A stretch of DNA of 64,000 nucleotides from Acidobacteriaceae bacterium (GCA_030041435.1 JASHNW010000027.1:1-64000); one strand, 5' to 3'; shown: positions 55,328 through 64,000, counted from the stretch's first letter. Numbers and translations: made by a program. Notes: a model not told the origin generated them from the sequence alone.

Positions 55328-56617
55328 CTACTCGCCTCCGTCGTTTGCGGAGTTCGTGTCTCCGTTGATGTCGATCATGCCGCCCGACTGCGGAGCCGTT
55401 TCCGAGGACGGCGTCTTCTCCACCACCGGCGTCACGGCTTCGCCTTCCGAGTATTTGCCCTGTCCGCCGATGATCACGCGATCGCCCGGCTCGAGGCCGC
55501 TCCCGACCGCGACGAGCTGATTGCCCTGAATGCCCAGCTGTATATCGCGGATCCGGACATGGTTCGTGCCATCAACCACCAGCGCCTGCCGCTGGCTGCC
55601 GTGGATGACCACCGCGCCGACAGGAATGGTCACAACGTTCTCGGCGTGGTCCAGCCGCATCAGCGCATTGGCATACATGCCGGAGTCGATCGCCAGCGTG
55701 GGGTTGGCTACATCGACCTCCGTCTCCATCGTGCGGGTTTCGAAGTTCAGATTCCGCGTGAACCGCACGATTGTGCCATCGAACGATCGCCCCAGCGCAT
55801 CCACCCGCACCTTCACCGGATCGCCCGTGTGCACGTAGCGGACGTACGCTTCGGGAACCGGCAGACGCAGGCGCATGATACCGCTCTGCGCCAGCCTGAC
55901 GATGGGCAGATCCTGGTCGTTGGAGTTGATGCCGGGCTGGATCAGCGCGCCCGTATCCGCGTACCGCCAGATGATGACGCCGTCCAGCGGCGCGACAACC
56001 GTGGTGTAGTTCTCAATCGCGCTCACGCGCCGATTGTCCGCGCGCGATACCTGCAGTCCCTTCTCGGCCGCATCGAGCGCGGCTTTCGCTGCGTCCACGT
56101 CGGCCTGGGATGACAGGTCTTTGGCCTGTGCGTCGTCCAGTTCCTGCTGTGCCACCAGTCCCGGCTGCGCCTGAGACGTCTGCAGCAGCCGCATGTAGTC
56201 GGAGTGCAGCGCGGCGTAGGTCGACTCCGCGCCCTGCACTTCATGCTGGGCCCGCGTGATCTCGTCCTGACTGCGGGCGACTTCTGAAACCGTGCCCGCC
56301 AGCTGCGCCTGCAGCTCGGGAACCTCCAGTATCGCCAGCGTTTCGCCCTTGTGTACGCGGTCGCCGATGTCGACGTAGATGTGTCTGACGAATCCAGAAA
56401 CCTTAGGATGAATGTCGACGACCTGGTAGGGCTGGAACTGCCCGGCCAGCGTCAGCACCTGAACGATCTCGCCGCGCTGCGCCACAGCCACCTGAGCGGC
56501 CGGCGCACCGGGCGCGGCTTCCACAGTGGGCGTCCGATGACGCACATGCAGAACCAAAAGGACGACCGCAATCGCGAGGACCGCGGCAGAAATCATCACC
56601 CATAAACGCTTGCGCAT
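55328..56617 (-). CDS. RND efflux adaptor (HlyD/MFP family)
   Basis: A 429-residue periplasmic adaptor that links the inner-membrane pump to TolC. Its membrane anchor is LWVMISAAVLAIAVVLLVLHV. The biotinyl-lipoyl-like half motifs are VVDIHPKVSGFVRHIYVDIGDRVHKGETLAILEVPE and AIENYTTVVAPLDGVIIWRYADTG. A helical hairpin lies between them and beta-barrel and membrane-proximal domains follow, with VRIRDIQLGIQGNQLVAVGSGLEPGDRVI near the end. It is the first gene of the efflux operon. ATG 56617 follows AGGTGATTCC. Confidence 0.92.
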   Translation of the reverse strand: MRKRLWVMISAAVLAIAVVLLVLHVRHRTPTVEAAPGAPAAQVAVAQRGEIVQVLTLAGQFQPYQVVDIHPKVSGFVRHIYVDIGDRVHKGETLAILEVPELQAQLAGTVSEVARSQDEITRAQHEVQGAESTYAALHSDYMRLLQTSQAQPGLVAQQELDDAQAKDLSSQADVDAAKAALDAAEKGLQVSRADNRRVSAIENYTTVVAPLDGVIIWRYADTGALIQPGINSNDQDLPIVRLAQSGIMRLRLPVPEAYVRYVHTGDPVKVRVDALGRSFDGTIVRFTRNLNFETRTMETEVDVANPTLAIDSGMYANALMRLDHAENVVTIPVGAVVIHGSQRQALVVDGTNHVRIRDIQLGIQGNQLVAVGSGLEPGDRVIIGGQGKYSEGEAVTPVVEKTPSSETAPQSGGMIDINGDTNSANDGGE

Positions 56618-56775
56618 ATCCGGGAATCACCTGCTTCGTTGTGAATGGCGGCAGTGGCCCGTGGACCTGTTCGGCATCCGCGCTCATTAGCCGGATCCGG
56701 AATCCTCCGCGCCGCCGGGTAGCGCCGCAACGGGCCGACCTGCCCACGCAGGCGCGCGGTGACTTCAGTCGAGAT

Positions 56776-57270
56776 TCAGCGGAGGCGCGGAGGGGGTCGA
56801 GTAAAAACTGACGCGGCACTGGCGCGGGCCGGCATAAGCCAGCTCGTCACCTGTCCTGGAGCCCAGCCGGAAAAACCCGGGAACAGCTTCGCGCCCATCG
56901 GCACAAAAAATGCCAGGGCCAGACCCGTCAGTGCCAGCGACGCTTCAGGACTAGTCGCCTGGCGAACATCCTGTACCGGCGAAACCCCGCGCTCTTTGCC
57001 CGTTAGCAGCTTGGCCTCGGGCATGTGGCGACTCGCAGTGTGCGGCGGTTGGTAGAGGGAAAGCTTGTATCTTAGCCCCCACGCAAAGACGGCACACCCC
57101 AGCAGCACCAGGCCAAAGCCGAGCACACGCAGACCCCTTCGCCCGCGGAAATCGGAAGGCGTGAGGTTTTTCGATGAGATGGAATGAGCGGATATCAACG
57201 TGGTACTAACTTGATGATGCCATAGCCTTGGACGTTTGCAAATCGGCGCCCGTAAGCGGACCGCCCACAA
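56776..57270 (-). CDS. Putative small membrane protein
   Basis: Up to 164 residues, no known family. Two likely membrane segments are present (LRVLGFGLVLLGCAVFAWGL and ASLALTGLALAFFVPMGAKLF), with a hydrophilic loop PPHTASRHMPEAKLLTGKER between. The start is unclear: 57270 or a later TTG at 57198, neither with a good ribosome site. It is divergent from lpxD and ends before the adaptor gene. The two membrane segments favour a real gene, but it could be spurious. Confidence 0.45.
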   Translation of the reverse strand: MWAVRLRAPICKRPRLWHHQVSTTLISAHSISSKNLTPSDFRGRRGLRVLGFGLVLLGCAVFAWGLRYKLSLYQPPHTASRHMPEAKLLTGKERGVSPVQDVRQATSPEASLALTGLALAFFVPMGAKLFPGFSGWAPGQVTSWLMPARASAASVFTRPPPRLR

Positions 57271-57302
57271 CCTGCCGATTCTCAGAGATTTACAATCTCC
57301 CT

Positions 57303-58307
57303 ATGCGATTATCCGAGCTGGCGCGCGTACTGCAGGCTGAGTTGCGCGGCGATCCGAATCTGGAAATCACCGGCGTCGCCGGAATCGAAGAGGCTGGCCC
57401 CGGCCAGGTTACTTTTGTAGCCAACCCAAAGTATGCGGCCCTGGCGAAAACCACGCGAGCGTCGGCGGTCCTCGTCGCTGCAGATTTCCCCGATCTTGAT
57501 GCCGCAACCCTTCGCCTCAAAAACCCTTACCTTGGATTCGCCCGTGCCGTCGAGGTCTTCTACCAGCCCCCGGCGTGGCCCCAGGGTATTCACGCGACGG
57601 CCGTCATTCACTCCAGCGCGAAGATCGGAGCCAACGCCCACATCGGTCCTTACGCCGTCATCGGCGAAAACGTCGTCATTGGCGACGACGCCGTCATTCT
57701 GCCTCACGTGGTCATCTATCCGGGCGTGCGGATCGGCAATCGCTTGTTTGCGCACGCCCACTCGGTGGTCCGCGAACACTGCCGGCTCGGCGACGACGTA
57801 GTGCTGCAGAACGGAGCCGTGGTCGGCTCCGACGGCTTCGGCTTTGCCAAAGACGAGGCCGGCCGGTGGCATAAGATTCCGCAATCCGGTCCGGCGCTCC
57901 TCGGCGATCGGGTTGAAATCCAGACTAACTCCTGCATCGATCGAGCCAGCGTCGGCGCAACCCACATTGGCGACGGCGTCAAAGTCGACAATCTGGTGCA
58001 GGTGGGCCATGGATCGTCTGTTGCCGAAAACACGCTGCTGTGCGCCCAGGTGGGGCTCGCCGGCTCCACGCACGTGGGCAAGAACGTGATCCTTGCCGGC
58101 CAGGTGGGCGTCGCCGGTCACTGCAACATCGGTGACGGCGTCGTCGCCATCGCTCAGGCGGGCCTGCACGGCGATATCCCGCCTGGCTCGATGCTCGCCG
58201 GCTCGCCGGCCTTCGACCACAAGCAGTGGCTGCGCGCAACCGCGCTCTTCAACCGCCTTCCCGAACTGGTGAAGCAGTTCCAGCGCCGGACAAAGCGCGA
58301 AGAGTAA
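57303..58307 (+). CDS. lpxD: UDP-3-O-acylglucosamine N-acyltransferase
   Basis: A 334-residue enzyme of lipid A synthesis that adds the N-linked 3-hydroxyacyl chain. The N-terminal LpxD domain (LQAELRGDPNLEITGVAGIEEAGPGQVTFVANPKYAA) is followed by a left-handed hexapeptide-repeat helix (IGANAHIGPYAVIGENVVIGDDAVIL...). The catalytic histidine is H236 in NLVQVGHGSS, and a C-terminal helical tail (FNRLPELVKQFQRRTKR) follows. ATG 57303 starts the conserved region; upstream codons are not supported. No other lpx genes are next to it. Its presence supports a lipopolysaccharide-bearing outer membrane. Confidence 0.94.
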   Translation: MRLSELARVLQAELRGDPNLEITGVAGIEEAGPGQVTFVANPKYAALAKTTRASAVLVAADFPDLDAATLRLKNPYLGFARAVEVFYQPPAWPQGIHATAVIHSSAKIGANAHIGPYAVIGENVVIGDDAVILPHVVIYPGVRIGNRLFAHAHSVVREHCRLGDDVVLQNGAVVGSDGFGFAKDEAGRWHKIPQSGPALLGDRVEIQTNSCIDRASVGATHIGDGVKVDNLVQVGHGSSVAENTLLCAQVGLAGSTHVGKNVILAGQVGVAGHCNIGDGVVAIAQAGLHGDIPPGSMLAGSPAFDHKQWLRATALFNRLPELVKQFQRRTKREE

Positions 58308-58378
58308 AGTAGAAAACAATCCTCATTTGCTGGCTACGGCAGCAAGGACGCCCAAATCCGCATCTAAATCCAGGTCCA

Positions 58379-59182
58379 ATGTCTACGAACGATCAGGAAT
58401 CCACCCTCAGTCTTGTTCCGCCGCCGCCGGTCGCGCCCATCCGTGTGCTCCTGCTCGACGATCACCCGGATAACCTGCTGCTGCGCTCCACCATCCTGCG
58501 CAAGTACGGCTACGTGACCGAGACCGCCAGCACCATTGAGGAAGCCGAGCACCTCCTCGACGACATCGACATCGCCGTTCTGGACTACCACCTCGGCGCC
58601 GGAAAATTCGGCACGGACGTCGCGGCCGACCTGCGCGCGCGCCGCCCGCAGGTGCCCATCATCATCCTGTCGGCCACGCTGGAGCGCCGCTTCGGCGGCG
58701 TCGAGGACATGCACCTTCTCAAGGGCTTCAGTTCCATCGACGACCTGGTCACCGCCCTCCGTTCCTTCGAAGCCAAGCGCCGCGGCAAGCCGGTCGTCGT
58801 CGACGCCCGCGATTTCTTCTACTCGCGCATCAACATGGCCATGGGCGACGACGTGGTGCTCGAAATTCTCGATGGCGAAGGCACCTGGCAATACGTGAAC
58901 GAGACCTGCGCTCGCGTGCTGGAGAAGCCCCGCGACTGGTTCCCTGGCCGCAACATGTTCGAGGAAATGCCGGATCTGGCCGCCGACTGGGCAGACATCC
59001 TGCGCACCGTCGCCGAAACCCGCGATACCTACATCGACCGCACCTTTCGCGGCGTCCTCAACCTGCCCAGCAAAGGCGAACGCTGGGTCTGGAACGTCCT
59101 CGCCTTCCCCATCACGCTGCACACACGCGAAACCGGCGTGGTGCTGACAGCGCGCGCTCTCGAACGCAAGCCACTGGTTTAG
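58379..59182 (+). CDS. Response-regulator receiver fused to a PAS domain
   Basis: A 267-residue two-domain protein. The receiver (21-125) has acidic pocket DD at 27-28, the phosphorylation site D69 in AVLDYHLG, T100 (LSATLE) and K115 (LLKGFSS). The C-terminal part (from ~150) is PAS-like: LEILDGEGTWQYVNETCARVLEKPRDWFPGRNMFEEMPDL and TFRGVLNLPSKGERWVWNVLAFPI. No DNA-binding, kinase or other output is seen, so it should act through a partner protein. ATG 58379 is used. It follows lpxD by 71 bases. Confidence 0.85.
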   Translation: MSTNDQESTLSLVPPPPVAPIRVLLLDDHPDNLLLRSTILRKYGYVTETASTIEEAEHLLDDIDIAVLDYHLGAGKFGTDVAADLRARRPQVPIIILSATLERRFGGVEDMHLLKGFSSIDDLVTALRSFEAKRRGKPVVVDARDFFYSRINMAMGDDVVLEILDGEGTWQYVNETCARVLEKPRDWFPGRNMFEEMPDLAADWADILRTVAETRDTYIDRTFRGVLNLPSKGERWVWNVLAFPITLHTRETGVVLTARALERKPLV

Positions 59183-59208
59183 GACCTGTTGCCAGGCGCT
59201 GACTTCCC

Positions 59209-59574
59209 TCACCTGCTGGAAAGTACGAAGAGATTGCCGTCAGGATCTTTGAAAACCGCCGACGTTCCCCAGTGCTCCTTTTTGGGATCCTTCGCGAAGG
59301 CGACGCCTTTCTGCTTCATGGCGGATGCAGTGGCGAAGACATCGTCGCACCAGAAGGAGATGGAGCTGAACTGGCCGATGCGGCTCTCGTGCCCTTCGGG
59401 CGTGAATAGCGCGATGCCCGTCTCCGCGCCCGGAACCATCAGCTCAATCCAGCGCTGCTTTTCGTTGAACGGCTGATCGGTAATGACCTTCATTCCGATT
59501 GCTTCGGTCCAGAATTTCAGCGCCGCATCCTGGTCGCTCACCGGAACCCCGACAAACTTAATGCCACGAATCAT
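59209..59574 (-). CDS. VOC (glyoxalase/bleomycin-resistance-like) family protein
   Basis: A 121-residue protein with the vicinal-oxygen-chelate fold: MIRGIKFVGVPVSDQDAALKFWTEAIGMKV at the N-terminus, RWIELMVPGAETGIALF and SISFWCDDVFATASAMKQKGV in the middle, and VFKDPDGNLFVL at the end. It resembles small glyoxalase-like enzymes; the substrate is unknown. ATG 59574 is at the conserved start. It is convergent with the receiver-PAS gene. Confidence 0.9.
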   Translation of the reverse strand: MIRGIKFVGVPVSDQDAALKFWTEAIGMKVITDQPFNEKQRWIELMVPGAETGIALFTPEGHESRIGQFSSISFWCDDVFATASAMKQKGVAFAKDPKKEHWGTSAVFKDPDGNLFVLSSR

Positions 59575-59696
59575 CGTGTTCTCCTCGATTTTCGGAGCAT
59601 ACCCAGTCCCATTTTCGGCTGCAATCGTCTATTCCCTGCTATAGTATTCATCGGTATAGGGACGACTCGGAGCTGACCCTGCAGACTGACGACTAT

Positions 59697-59993
59697 GTGA
59701 CCGACGTCCTCATGCGCGACCTGGTCGGCCACGACCACCGCCCGGTCAGCTTCCTCGTCTATCTCTGGCTCGCTGCTGCTCAGGCCCGCGCCGGCAAGCC
59801 TCTTCAGGTCAGCTACCAGGAACTGGCCGAGTCCGTCGGTGTCTCGAAGAGCGCGGCCCAGGCCGCAGTCGGCTGGCTCATTCGCCGCAAGCTGCTGACC
59901 GCGACGAAAGCCAACGCAACCGCAGTTCCCTTCTACGCCGCAATGACTCCGTGGAAGGAAGCCTCTCGGCGCGCCGCAGCGCGCGATCGTTAA
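59697..59993 (+). CDS. Small helix-turn-helix protein
   Basis: A 98-residue protein with a winged-helix-type segment (VSYQELAESVGVSKSAAQAAVGWLIRRKLLTAT), as in replication- or plasmid-type HTH regulators. It begins DLVGHDHRPVSFLVYLWLAAAQARAG. The frame extends upstream (LTLQTDDYVTDVLMRDL) with plausible residues, so GTG 59697 may not be the true start; no ATG is available and no good ribosome site is near it. Function unknown; a DNA-binding regulator is likely. Confidence 0.65.
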   Translation: MTDVLMRDLVGHDHRPVSFLVYLWLAAAQARAGKPLQVSYQELAESVGVSKSAAQAAVGWLIRRKLLTATKANATAVPFYAAMTPWKEASRRAAARDR

Positions 59994-60016
59994 TGGTAGC
60001 CTGAGACCACAGGGTG

Positions 60017-60382
60017 ATGCGAAGCTTAAGCGTTCTCATTCCGGTCTGCTGTGCGATATTGGCAGCCTCGGTCATCACCGGCTGCCAGTCCCCGTGGGTG
60101 CAGACAGCGGTCGTCAACCAGCAGGATGCGCCGATCCATCTGGTCGAAGTGGATTACCCCGGCGGCAGCTTCGGCGTGCAGACCATCGCACCCCATGCTG
60201 TCTTCCATTACCGCTTTCATATCCTGGCGACCGACCGGATCACCCTGAACTTCACCGATGCCGCGGGCCACAACCACACAGCCAAAGGCCCGCAGCTCAG
60301 CCAGAAAGAAGAAGGCGCGCTGCGCATCGAGGTCGCGCCGGATAACCAGGTCGTGTGGACGCCAACTCTGACCGCACATTAA
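60017..60382 (+). CDS. Small lipoprotein, unknown function
   Basis: A 121-residue protein whose N-terminus ends in a lipobox (SVITGC), so it is predicted to be lipidated and membrane-anchored. The mature part is beta-rich (VVNQQDAPIHLVEVDYPGGSFGVQTIAPHAVFHYRFHILA and TDRITLNFTDAAGHNHTAKGP). No family is recognised. ATG 60017 is used, with GTG 60014 just before it. The Uma2-like gene overlaps its 3' end if read from GTG 60355. Confidence 0.7.
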   Translation: MRSLSVLIPVCCAILAASVITGCQSPWVQTAVVNQQDAPIHLVEVDYPGGSFGVQTIAPHAVFHYRFHILATDRITLNFTDAAGHNHTAKGPQLSQKEEGALRIEVAPDNQVVWTPTLTAH

Positions 60383-60945
60383 GCAGGCCACATCCCCGGT
60401 GCTACACGTTTCCACAAGGCAGGCCTATAGCGACCCAGGTTCGAATCTCCATCGACCATTATCTCGAAACCTCGTGTCGACCCGATCGCGAATACGTCGA
60501 CGGCGAGGTGCGGGAGAGGAATCTGGGAAAGTGGGAACATGATCGTTTGCAGTGGCTGCTGGCCAACTGGATTGCGACACATGAATCGCAGTGGGGCGTC
60601 ATGGGATCCACGGAACAGCAAACCCGTGTCGGTTCCTTCCGCGTCCGCATCCCCGACCTCGTCGTGGTCAAAGCCGGCCCTCAGCCCGACGTCCTGCAGG
60701 AGCCCCCGCTGCTGGTCGTCGAAATCCTCTCCCCCGACGACACATACTCCGACCTCGAAGAACGCGTAGCCGATTATCGGAATATGGGGATCGCCGCCAT
60801 CTGGACCATCGATCCAAAGACCCGCAGCGGGCGCATGTGCCTCGGCGATGTCTGGAAATCTGCCCGCCGCCTCGAACTCCCAGGCACCCAGATCTACGTC
60901 GAACTCGACGATCTGTTCTCCTACCTCGACAGGCCTCGGCCGTAG
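60355..60945 (+). CDS. Uma2-family (DUF820) PD-(D/E)XK-like protein
   Basis: A protein of the Uma2 family, a restriction-endonuclease-like fold often found in many copies in cyanobacteria and Acidobacteria. Core motifs: SIDHYLETSCRPDREYVDGEVRERNLG, VRIPDLVVV (the metal-binding Asp), LLVVEILSPDDTYSDLEERVADY (the ExLSP strand) and GIAAIWTIDPKTRSG. No start codon is at the usual place: the conserved region begins just after an ATA at 60427, and the only upstream start in frame is GTG 60355, which lies inside the previous gene. The residues from 60355 to 60427 are not protein-like. Either GTG 60355 is used, or ATA replaced an ATG and the gene is poorly translated. Confidence 0.75.
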   Translation: MDANSDRTLSRPHPRCYTFPQGRPIATQVRISIDHYLETSCRPDREYVDGEVRERNLGKWEHDRLQWLLANWIATHESQWGVMGSTEQQTRVGSFRVRIPDLVVVKAGPQPDVLQEPPLLVVEILSPDDTYSDLEERVADYRNMGIAAIWTIDPKTRSGRMCLGDVWKSARRLELPGTQIYVELDDLFSYLDRPRP

Positions 60946-61050
60946 CACGCCGCACTGCGGGCGGCAGCCTTCTTCGGGTAGCGCGAACCCATTGTTTCTG
61001 GCAAACTTAACCAACTGTCCCCACTGCATCCTGAACCGAGAGGCGAACCC

Positions 61051-61839
61051 GTGATCCAGGTGGAAAACCTGACCAAAACGTTCGACCAGTTCACCGCGGT
61101 CAACGACATTACCTTCCAGGTGGACGCCGGAGAGATCTTTGCTTTCCTCGGCCCGAACGGCGCCGGCAAAACCACAACCATCAAGATGCTCACCACCCTC
61201 CTGCGCCCCACGACCGGACGCATCCATCTGGACGGCTTCGATCCCTGGGTGCGGCAGCGCGAAGCCCGCCAGCGCTTCGGCATCGTCTTTCAGGACCCCA
61301 GCCTCGACAACGAGCAAACCGCATACGAGAACATGGAGCTGCACGGCATCCTCTACCATGTGCCGCACCGCGTGCGCGCCGAGCGCATCGAGCAGCTGCT
61401 GAAGATGTTCGAACTATGGGAGCGCCGCAACGATTACGTCAAAACCTTCTCCGGCGGCATGAAGCGACGGCTCGAGATTGCCCGCGGCTTCCTCCATACG
61501 CCGAAGATTCTCTTTCTCGATGAGCCCACGCTCGGCCTCGATCCGCAGAGCCGCAATCAGCTCTGGAACCACGTGAAGGCTCTCAACGAACTTGAGAAGA
61601 CCACCGTCTTTCTGACGACGCACTACATGGACGAGGCCGACCGTGTCGCGCATCGCATCGCCATCATGGACCACGGCGCGATTGTTGCCGTCGGCACATC
61701 AGCGGAACTAAAGGCGAAGACGCAGACTGATTCGCTGGAAGGCGCATTTCTCGCCCTCACCGGCACTTCGCTGCGCGACGAGAGCGCCAGCTCCACCGAC
61801 AACCTGCGCCGCTTCGCGCAGATGTGGCAAAAAAGATAG
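61051..61839 (+). CDS. ABC transporter ATP-binding protein (DrrA-like)
   Basis: A 262-residue ATPase. Walker A FLGPNGAGKTTTIKML, signature FSGGMKRRLEIARG, Walker B ILFLDEPTLGLDPQ and the switch His in LTTHYMDEADRVAHR are complete. The sequence resembles DrrA/NodI-type ATPases that work with ABC-2 permeases. GTG 61051 has GAGAGG 8 nt upstream. The permease gene follows after 34 bases, so they form an exporter (for drugs, polysaccharides or other molecules). Confidence 0.92.
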   Translation: MIQVENLTKTFDQFTAVNDITFQVDAGEIFAFLGPNGAGKTTTIKMLTTLLRPTTGRIHLDGFDPWVRQREARQRFGIVFQDPSLDNEQTAYENMELHGILYHVPHRVRAERIEQLLKMFELWERRNDYVKTFSGGMKRRLEIARGFLHTPKILFLDEPTLGLDPQSRNQLWNHVKALNELEKTTVFLTTHYMDEADRVAHRIAIMDHGAIVAVGTSAELKAKTQTDSLEGAFLALTGTSLRDESASSTDNLRRFAQMWQKR

Positions 61840-61873
61840 GTAAATCAGAACCCTTGCTGCTAATGGAGGCACG

Positions 61874-62671
61874 ATGGGCGCCATCTACATCATGTGGCTG
61901 CGCGAGCTGAAGCGCTACTTCCGCTCGAAAGCGCAGATCATCGTCTCGCTCGGCCAGCCCACGCTCTACCTGCTCGCGCTGGGCTTCGGTTTCGGGCCGG
62001 TCTTCGCCAAAGCCGGCGCCGGCAACTACATCCAGTTCATCGCGCCCGGGGTCATCGGCATGACGGTCCTCTTCAGCTCCATCTTCTCCGGCATGGCCAT
62101 GCTCTGGGATCGCCAGTTCGGATTCCTCAAGGAGACCCTGGTCGCGCCCGTTCCCCGCCTGAACATCATCCTCGGCCGCACCCTGGGCGGCGCGACCGTG
62201 GCCATGCTGCAGGGCCTGCTCATGCTGGTCGTCTGCCTCATCGCGGGTTTCCGCCCCACGCACGCGCACGCTCCCGGAGCTGCGGCCAGCTACAACTGGG
62301 CAGCGCTCCCCGCGGCCGCTATCTTCGTCGCCTTGATTGCCATTGTCTTCGCCGCGCTCGGCGCATCGATCGGCTCCACGATCAAGGACATGCAGGGCTT
62401 CCAGATGCTGATGAACTTCCTCGTCCTGCCCCTCTTCTTTCTCTCCGGCGCGCTCTATCCCCTGAAGAATCTGGACACCGCCATGACCTGGATCACGCAC
62501 GCCGACCCGCTCGCCTACGGAATCGACGGCCTGCGCGGAGTGCTGATCGGCAACTGGCAGTTCAGCTTCACCTGGCAGTTCAATTTCCTGCTCGACTTCG
62601 GCCTGCTCGCCGTCCTCGCGGCGGTTTTCCTCGGCACCAGTGCCTGGCTCTTTTCCCGTATCCAGATCTAG
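61874..62671 (+). CDS. ABC-2 type transporter permease (DrrB-like)
   Basis: A 265-residue membrane protein with six hydrophobic segments, including PTLYLLALGFGFGPVF, IAPGVIGMTVLFSSIFSGM, AAIFVALIAIVFAALGASIGS and MNFLVLPLFFLSGALYPL. The ABC-2 signature region around FLSGALYPLKNL is present. It is the membrane partner of the ATPase just upstream, without a second permease gene; it would act as a homodimer. ATG 61874 is at the start of MGAIYIMWLREL. Confidence 0.9.
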   Translation: MGAIYIMWLRELKRYFRSKAQIIVSLGQPTLYLLALGFGFGPVFAKAGAGNYIQFIAPGVIGMTVLFSSIFSGMAMLWDRQFGFLKETLVAPVPRLNIILGRTLGGATVAMLQGLLMLVVCLIAGFRPTHAHAPGAAASYNWAALPAAAIFVALIAIVFAALGASIGSTIKDMQGFQMLMNFLVLPLFFLSGALYPLKNLDTAMTWITHADPLAYGIDGLRGVLIGNWQFSFTWQFNFLLDFGLLAVLAAVFLGTSAWLFSRIQI

Positions 62672-62726
62672 CGCGACATGCAACCCCCCGCCCTGTTCCT
62701 GCTTCTGGTAACGTGATAGCTAGGCG

Positions 62727-63483
62727 ATGACACATCTCATTCCCGTCACAGCACTCCTCTTCTTCCAGGACGTAAGCGCGTCCGCTCCGCCTCCGGTCAG
62801 CAACGGCAACGACATCATGGTGATGCTCCGCAACAGCGGGCCCGTTGCTATGGCGGTGCTGGGCGCTCTACTTTTTGGCAGCCTTTTTTCCTGGGCCATC
62901 ATTCTCGGCAAGTGGGGATCGTTCAAGCGCGCACGCGGTCAAAGCCGGCGTTTCCTGCGCGCCTTCCGCAAGGCCACGCGCCTGCAGGAGATTGCCACTG
63001 TCAGCGAACAGTTCAAGCCCAGCCCCCTCGTCAACGTCTTTGACGAGGTCTACGAGACGTATCGCCGCCAGACTGGCGGCTACGGTCCGCCGCGCAACAT
63101 CACCGCGCTCGAGCGCGCCGCGCAAACCGCCTCCAGCGAATCGCTCACCGCCATGGAGCAGCGCCTCACCTGGCTGGCCAGCATTGGCGCCATTTCGCCC
63201 TTCGTCGGTCTCTTCGGCACGGTCATGGGCATCGTCAAGGCATTCGTCGGCCTCGGCACTGAGGGCACCGCGACCCTGCGCGCCGTCGCCCCCGGCGTAG
63301 CCGAGGCCCTCATCACCACCGCCGCCGGCCTGCTCGTCGCCATTCCGGCCGTCATCGCATACAACCAGTTCACTGCCAGCTGCCGCGACTTTGCCGCGCG
63401 CATGGACGACTTTGCCCGCGAGCTGCTGAACAGCATGGAGGAAGCCGCGCTCGGTCCCAATCAGGATCCAGGGGAGGCCGGCC

Positions 63484-63500
<17 letters not shown>
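62727..63500 (+). CDS. MotA/TolQ/ExbB-family proton channel protein
   Basis: A 257-residue membrane protein of the TolQ/ExbB type with a long hydrophilic linker. Three membrane segments: GPVAMAVLGALLFGSLFSWAII, WLASIGAISPFVGLFGTVMGIVKAF and VAEALITTAAGLLVAIPAVIAYNQF. The region LTWLASIGAISPFVGLFGTVMGI with VAPGVAEALITTAAGL is the family signature. It powers TonB or Tol systems with the next gene. ATG 62727 is used. It overlaps the next gene by 17 bases. Confidence 0.92.
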
Positions 63501-63912
<412 letters not shown>

Positions 63913-63924
63913 CCTGGCTGCCCT

Positions 63925-63949
63925 GTGTCTGCTCGCCTTTGGCAGACAC
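63925..63949. terminator. Hairpin after the ExbD/TolR-like gene
   Basis: GTGTCTGC (63925-63932) pairs with GCAGACAC (63942-63949) across a 9-nt loop, 12 bases past the stop codon. No T-run follows on either strand, so its strength is unclear. Confidence 0.35.
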
Positions 63950-63960
63950 GGAATAAAGCC

Positions 63961-64000
63961 TCACTTCGTCGTCGCCACCATCGGCACAAACTGATACCAG
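63961..64000 (-). CDS. Possible C-terminal end of a minus-strand gene (partial)
   Basis: On the minus strand the last bases read W-Y-Q-F-V-P-M-V-A-T-T-K and stop at TGA (63963-63961). The composition looks protein-like and a hairpin separates it from the convergent ExbD/TolR-like gene. Too short to name. Confidence 0.3.
   Translation of the reverse strand, partial: WYQFVPMVATTK

Noticed and set aside
53816-56113. A 765-codon plus-strand open frame across the RND pump and adaptor genes
   Set aside because: It spans the junction of two well-supported minus-strand genes and has a His/Arg-rich, non-protein-like composition.

Overview
The window most likely comes from an Acidobacteriota chromosome (class Terriglobia, subdivision-1-like). 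This is inferred from gene content, not from a database match. DNA is GC-rich throughout. Outer-membrane functions (LpxD, TonB-dependent receptors, TolC, a LolA-like protein) indicate a diderm cell. Very large TonB receptors with an N-terminal carboxypeptidase-regulatory-like domain, a PadR regulator next to an orphan MacB/FtsX-type permease, and many secreted Pro/Ala-rich or TPR proteins are typical of that phylum. No rRNA, phage, complete insertion sequence or CRISPR array was seen.

Layout. 1-6.7 kb: end of a SpoIIE/PP2C-type phosphatase, a PAP2-like membrane enzyme, a LolA-like protein, a small membrane protein and serS on the minus strand, a secreted TPR protein, a two-gene AhpD-like operon whose second gene is split by a 157-bp MITE-like element, and tRNA-Leu(CAA). 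6.7-13.4 kb: a class III aminotransferase divergent from allantoinase, then smc with an unusual acidic insert in its ATPase head. 13.8-20.3 kb: a TonB-type receptor, two secreted Pro/Ala-rich proteins separated by a strong terminator, and mqnD (futalosine menaquinone route). 20.3-25.6 kb: DsbD, a redoxin, an acidic unknown protein and recJ. 25.7-32.9 kb: phosphoketolase and acetate kinase (overlapping), then sdhCAB.

32.8-36.5 kb: a BrnT-type toxin with an HTH antitoxin, an M19 dipeptidase, a DUF1697 protein and an M23 peptidase. 37-44 kb: a second, 1182-residue TonB receptor with a CRP-like site upstream, then padR and an ADOP-type permease behind a palindromic promoter predicted to give a leaderless transcript. 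44.2-50.5 kb: a sugar MFS transporter, a DUF92 membrane protein, a beta-propeller lipoprotein and an EAL-PAS signalling protein. 50.7-56.6 kb: a complete RND efflux operon (adaptor, pump, TolC). 56.8-64 kb: lpxD, a receiver-PAS protein, a VOC protein, small proteins, a Uma2-family protein, an ABC-2 exporter pair and an ExbB/ExbD pair.

How they fit. Menaquinone synthesis (MqnD) can supply the quinone used by the SdhCAB complex. Phosphoketolase plus acetate kinase form a sugar-phosphate to acetate/ATP bypass. The TonB receptors need an ExbB/ExbD motor such as the pair at the right end. DsbD and the redoxin form a periplasmic thiol module. The clearest new observations are the MITE insertion with a restorable reading frame, the SMC head insert, the toxin-antitoxin locus with an overlapping leader ORF, and the two palindromic regulatory sites flanking the 40.5-41 kb region.
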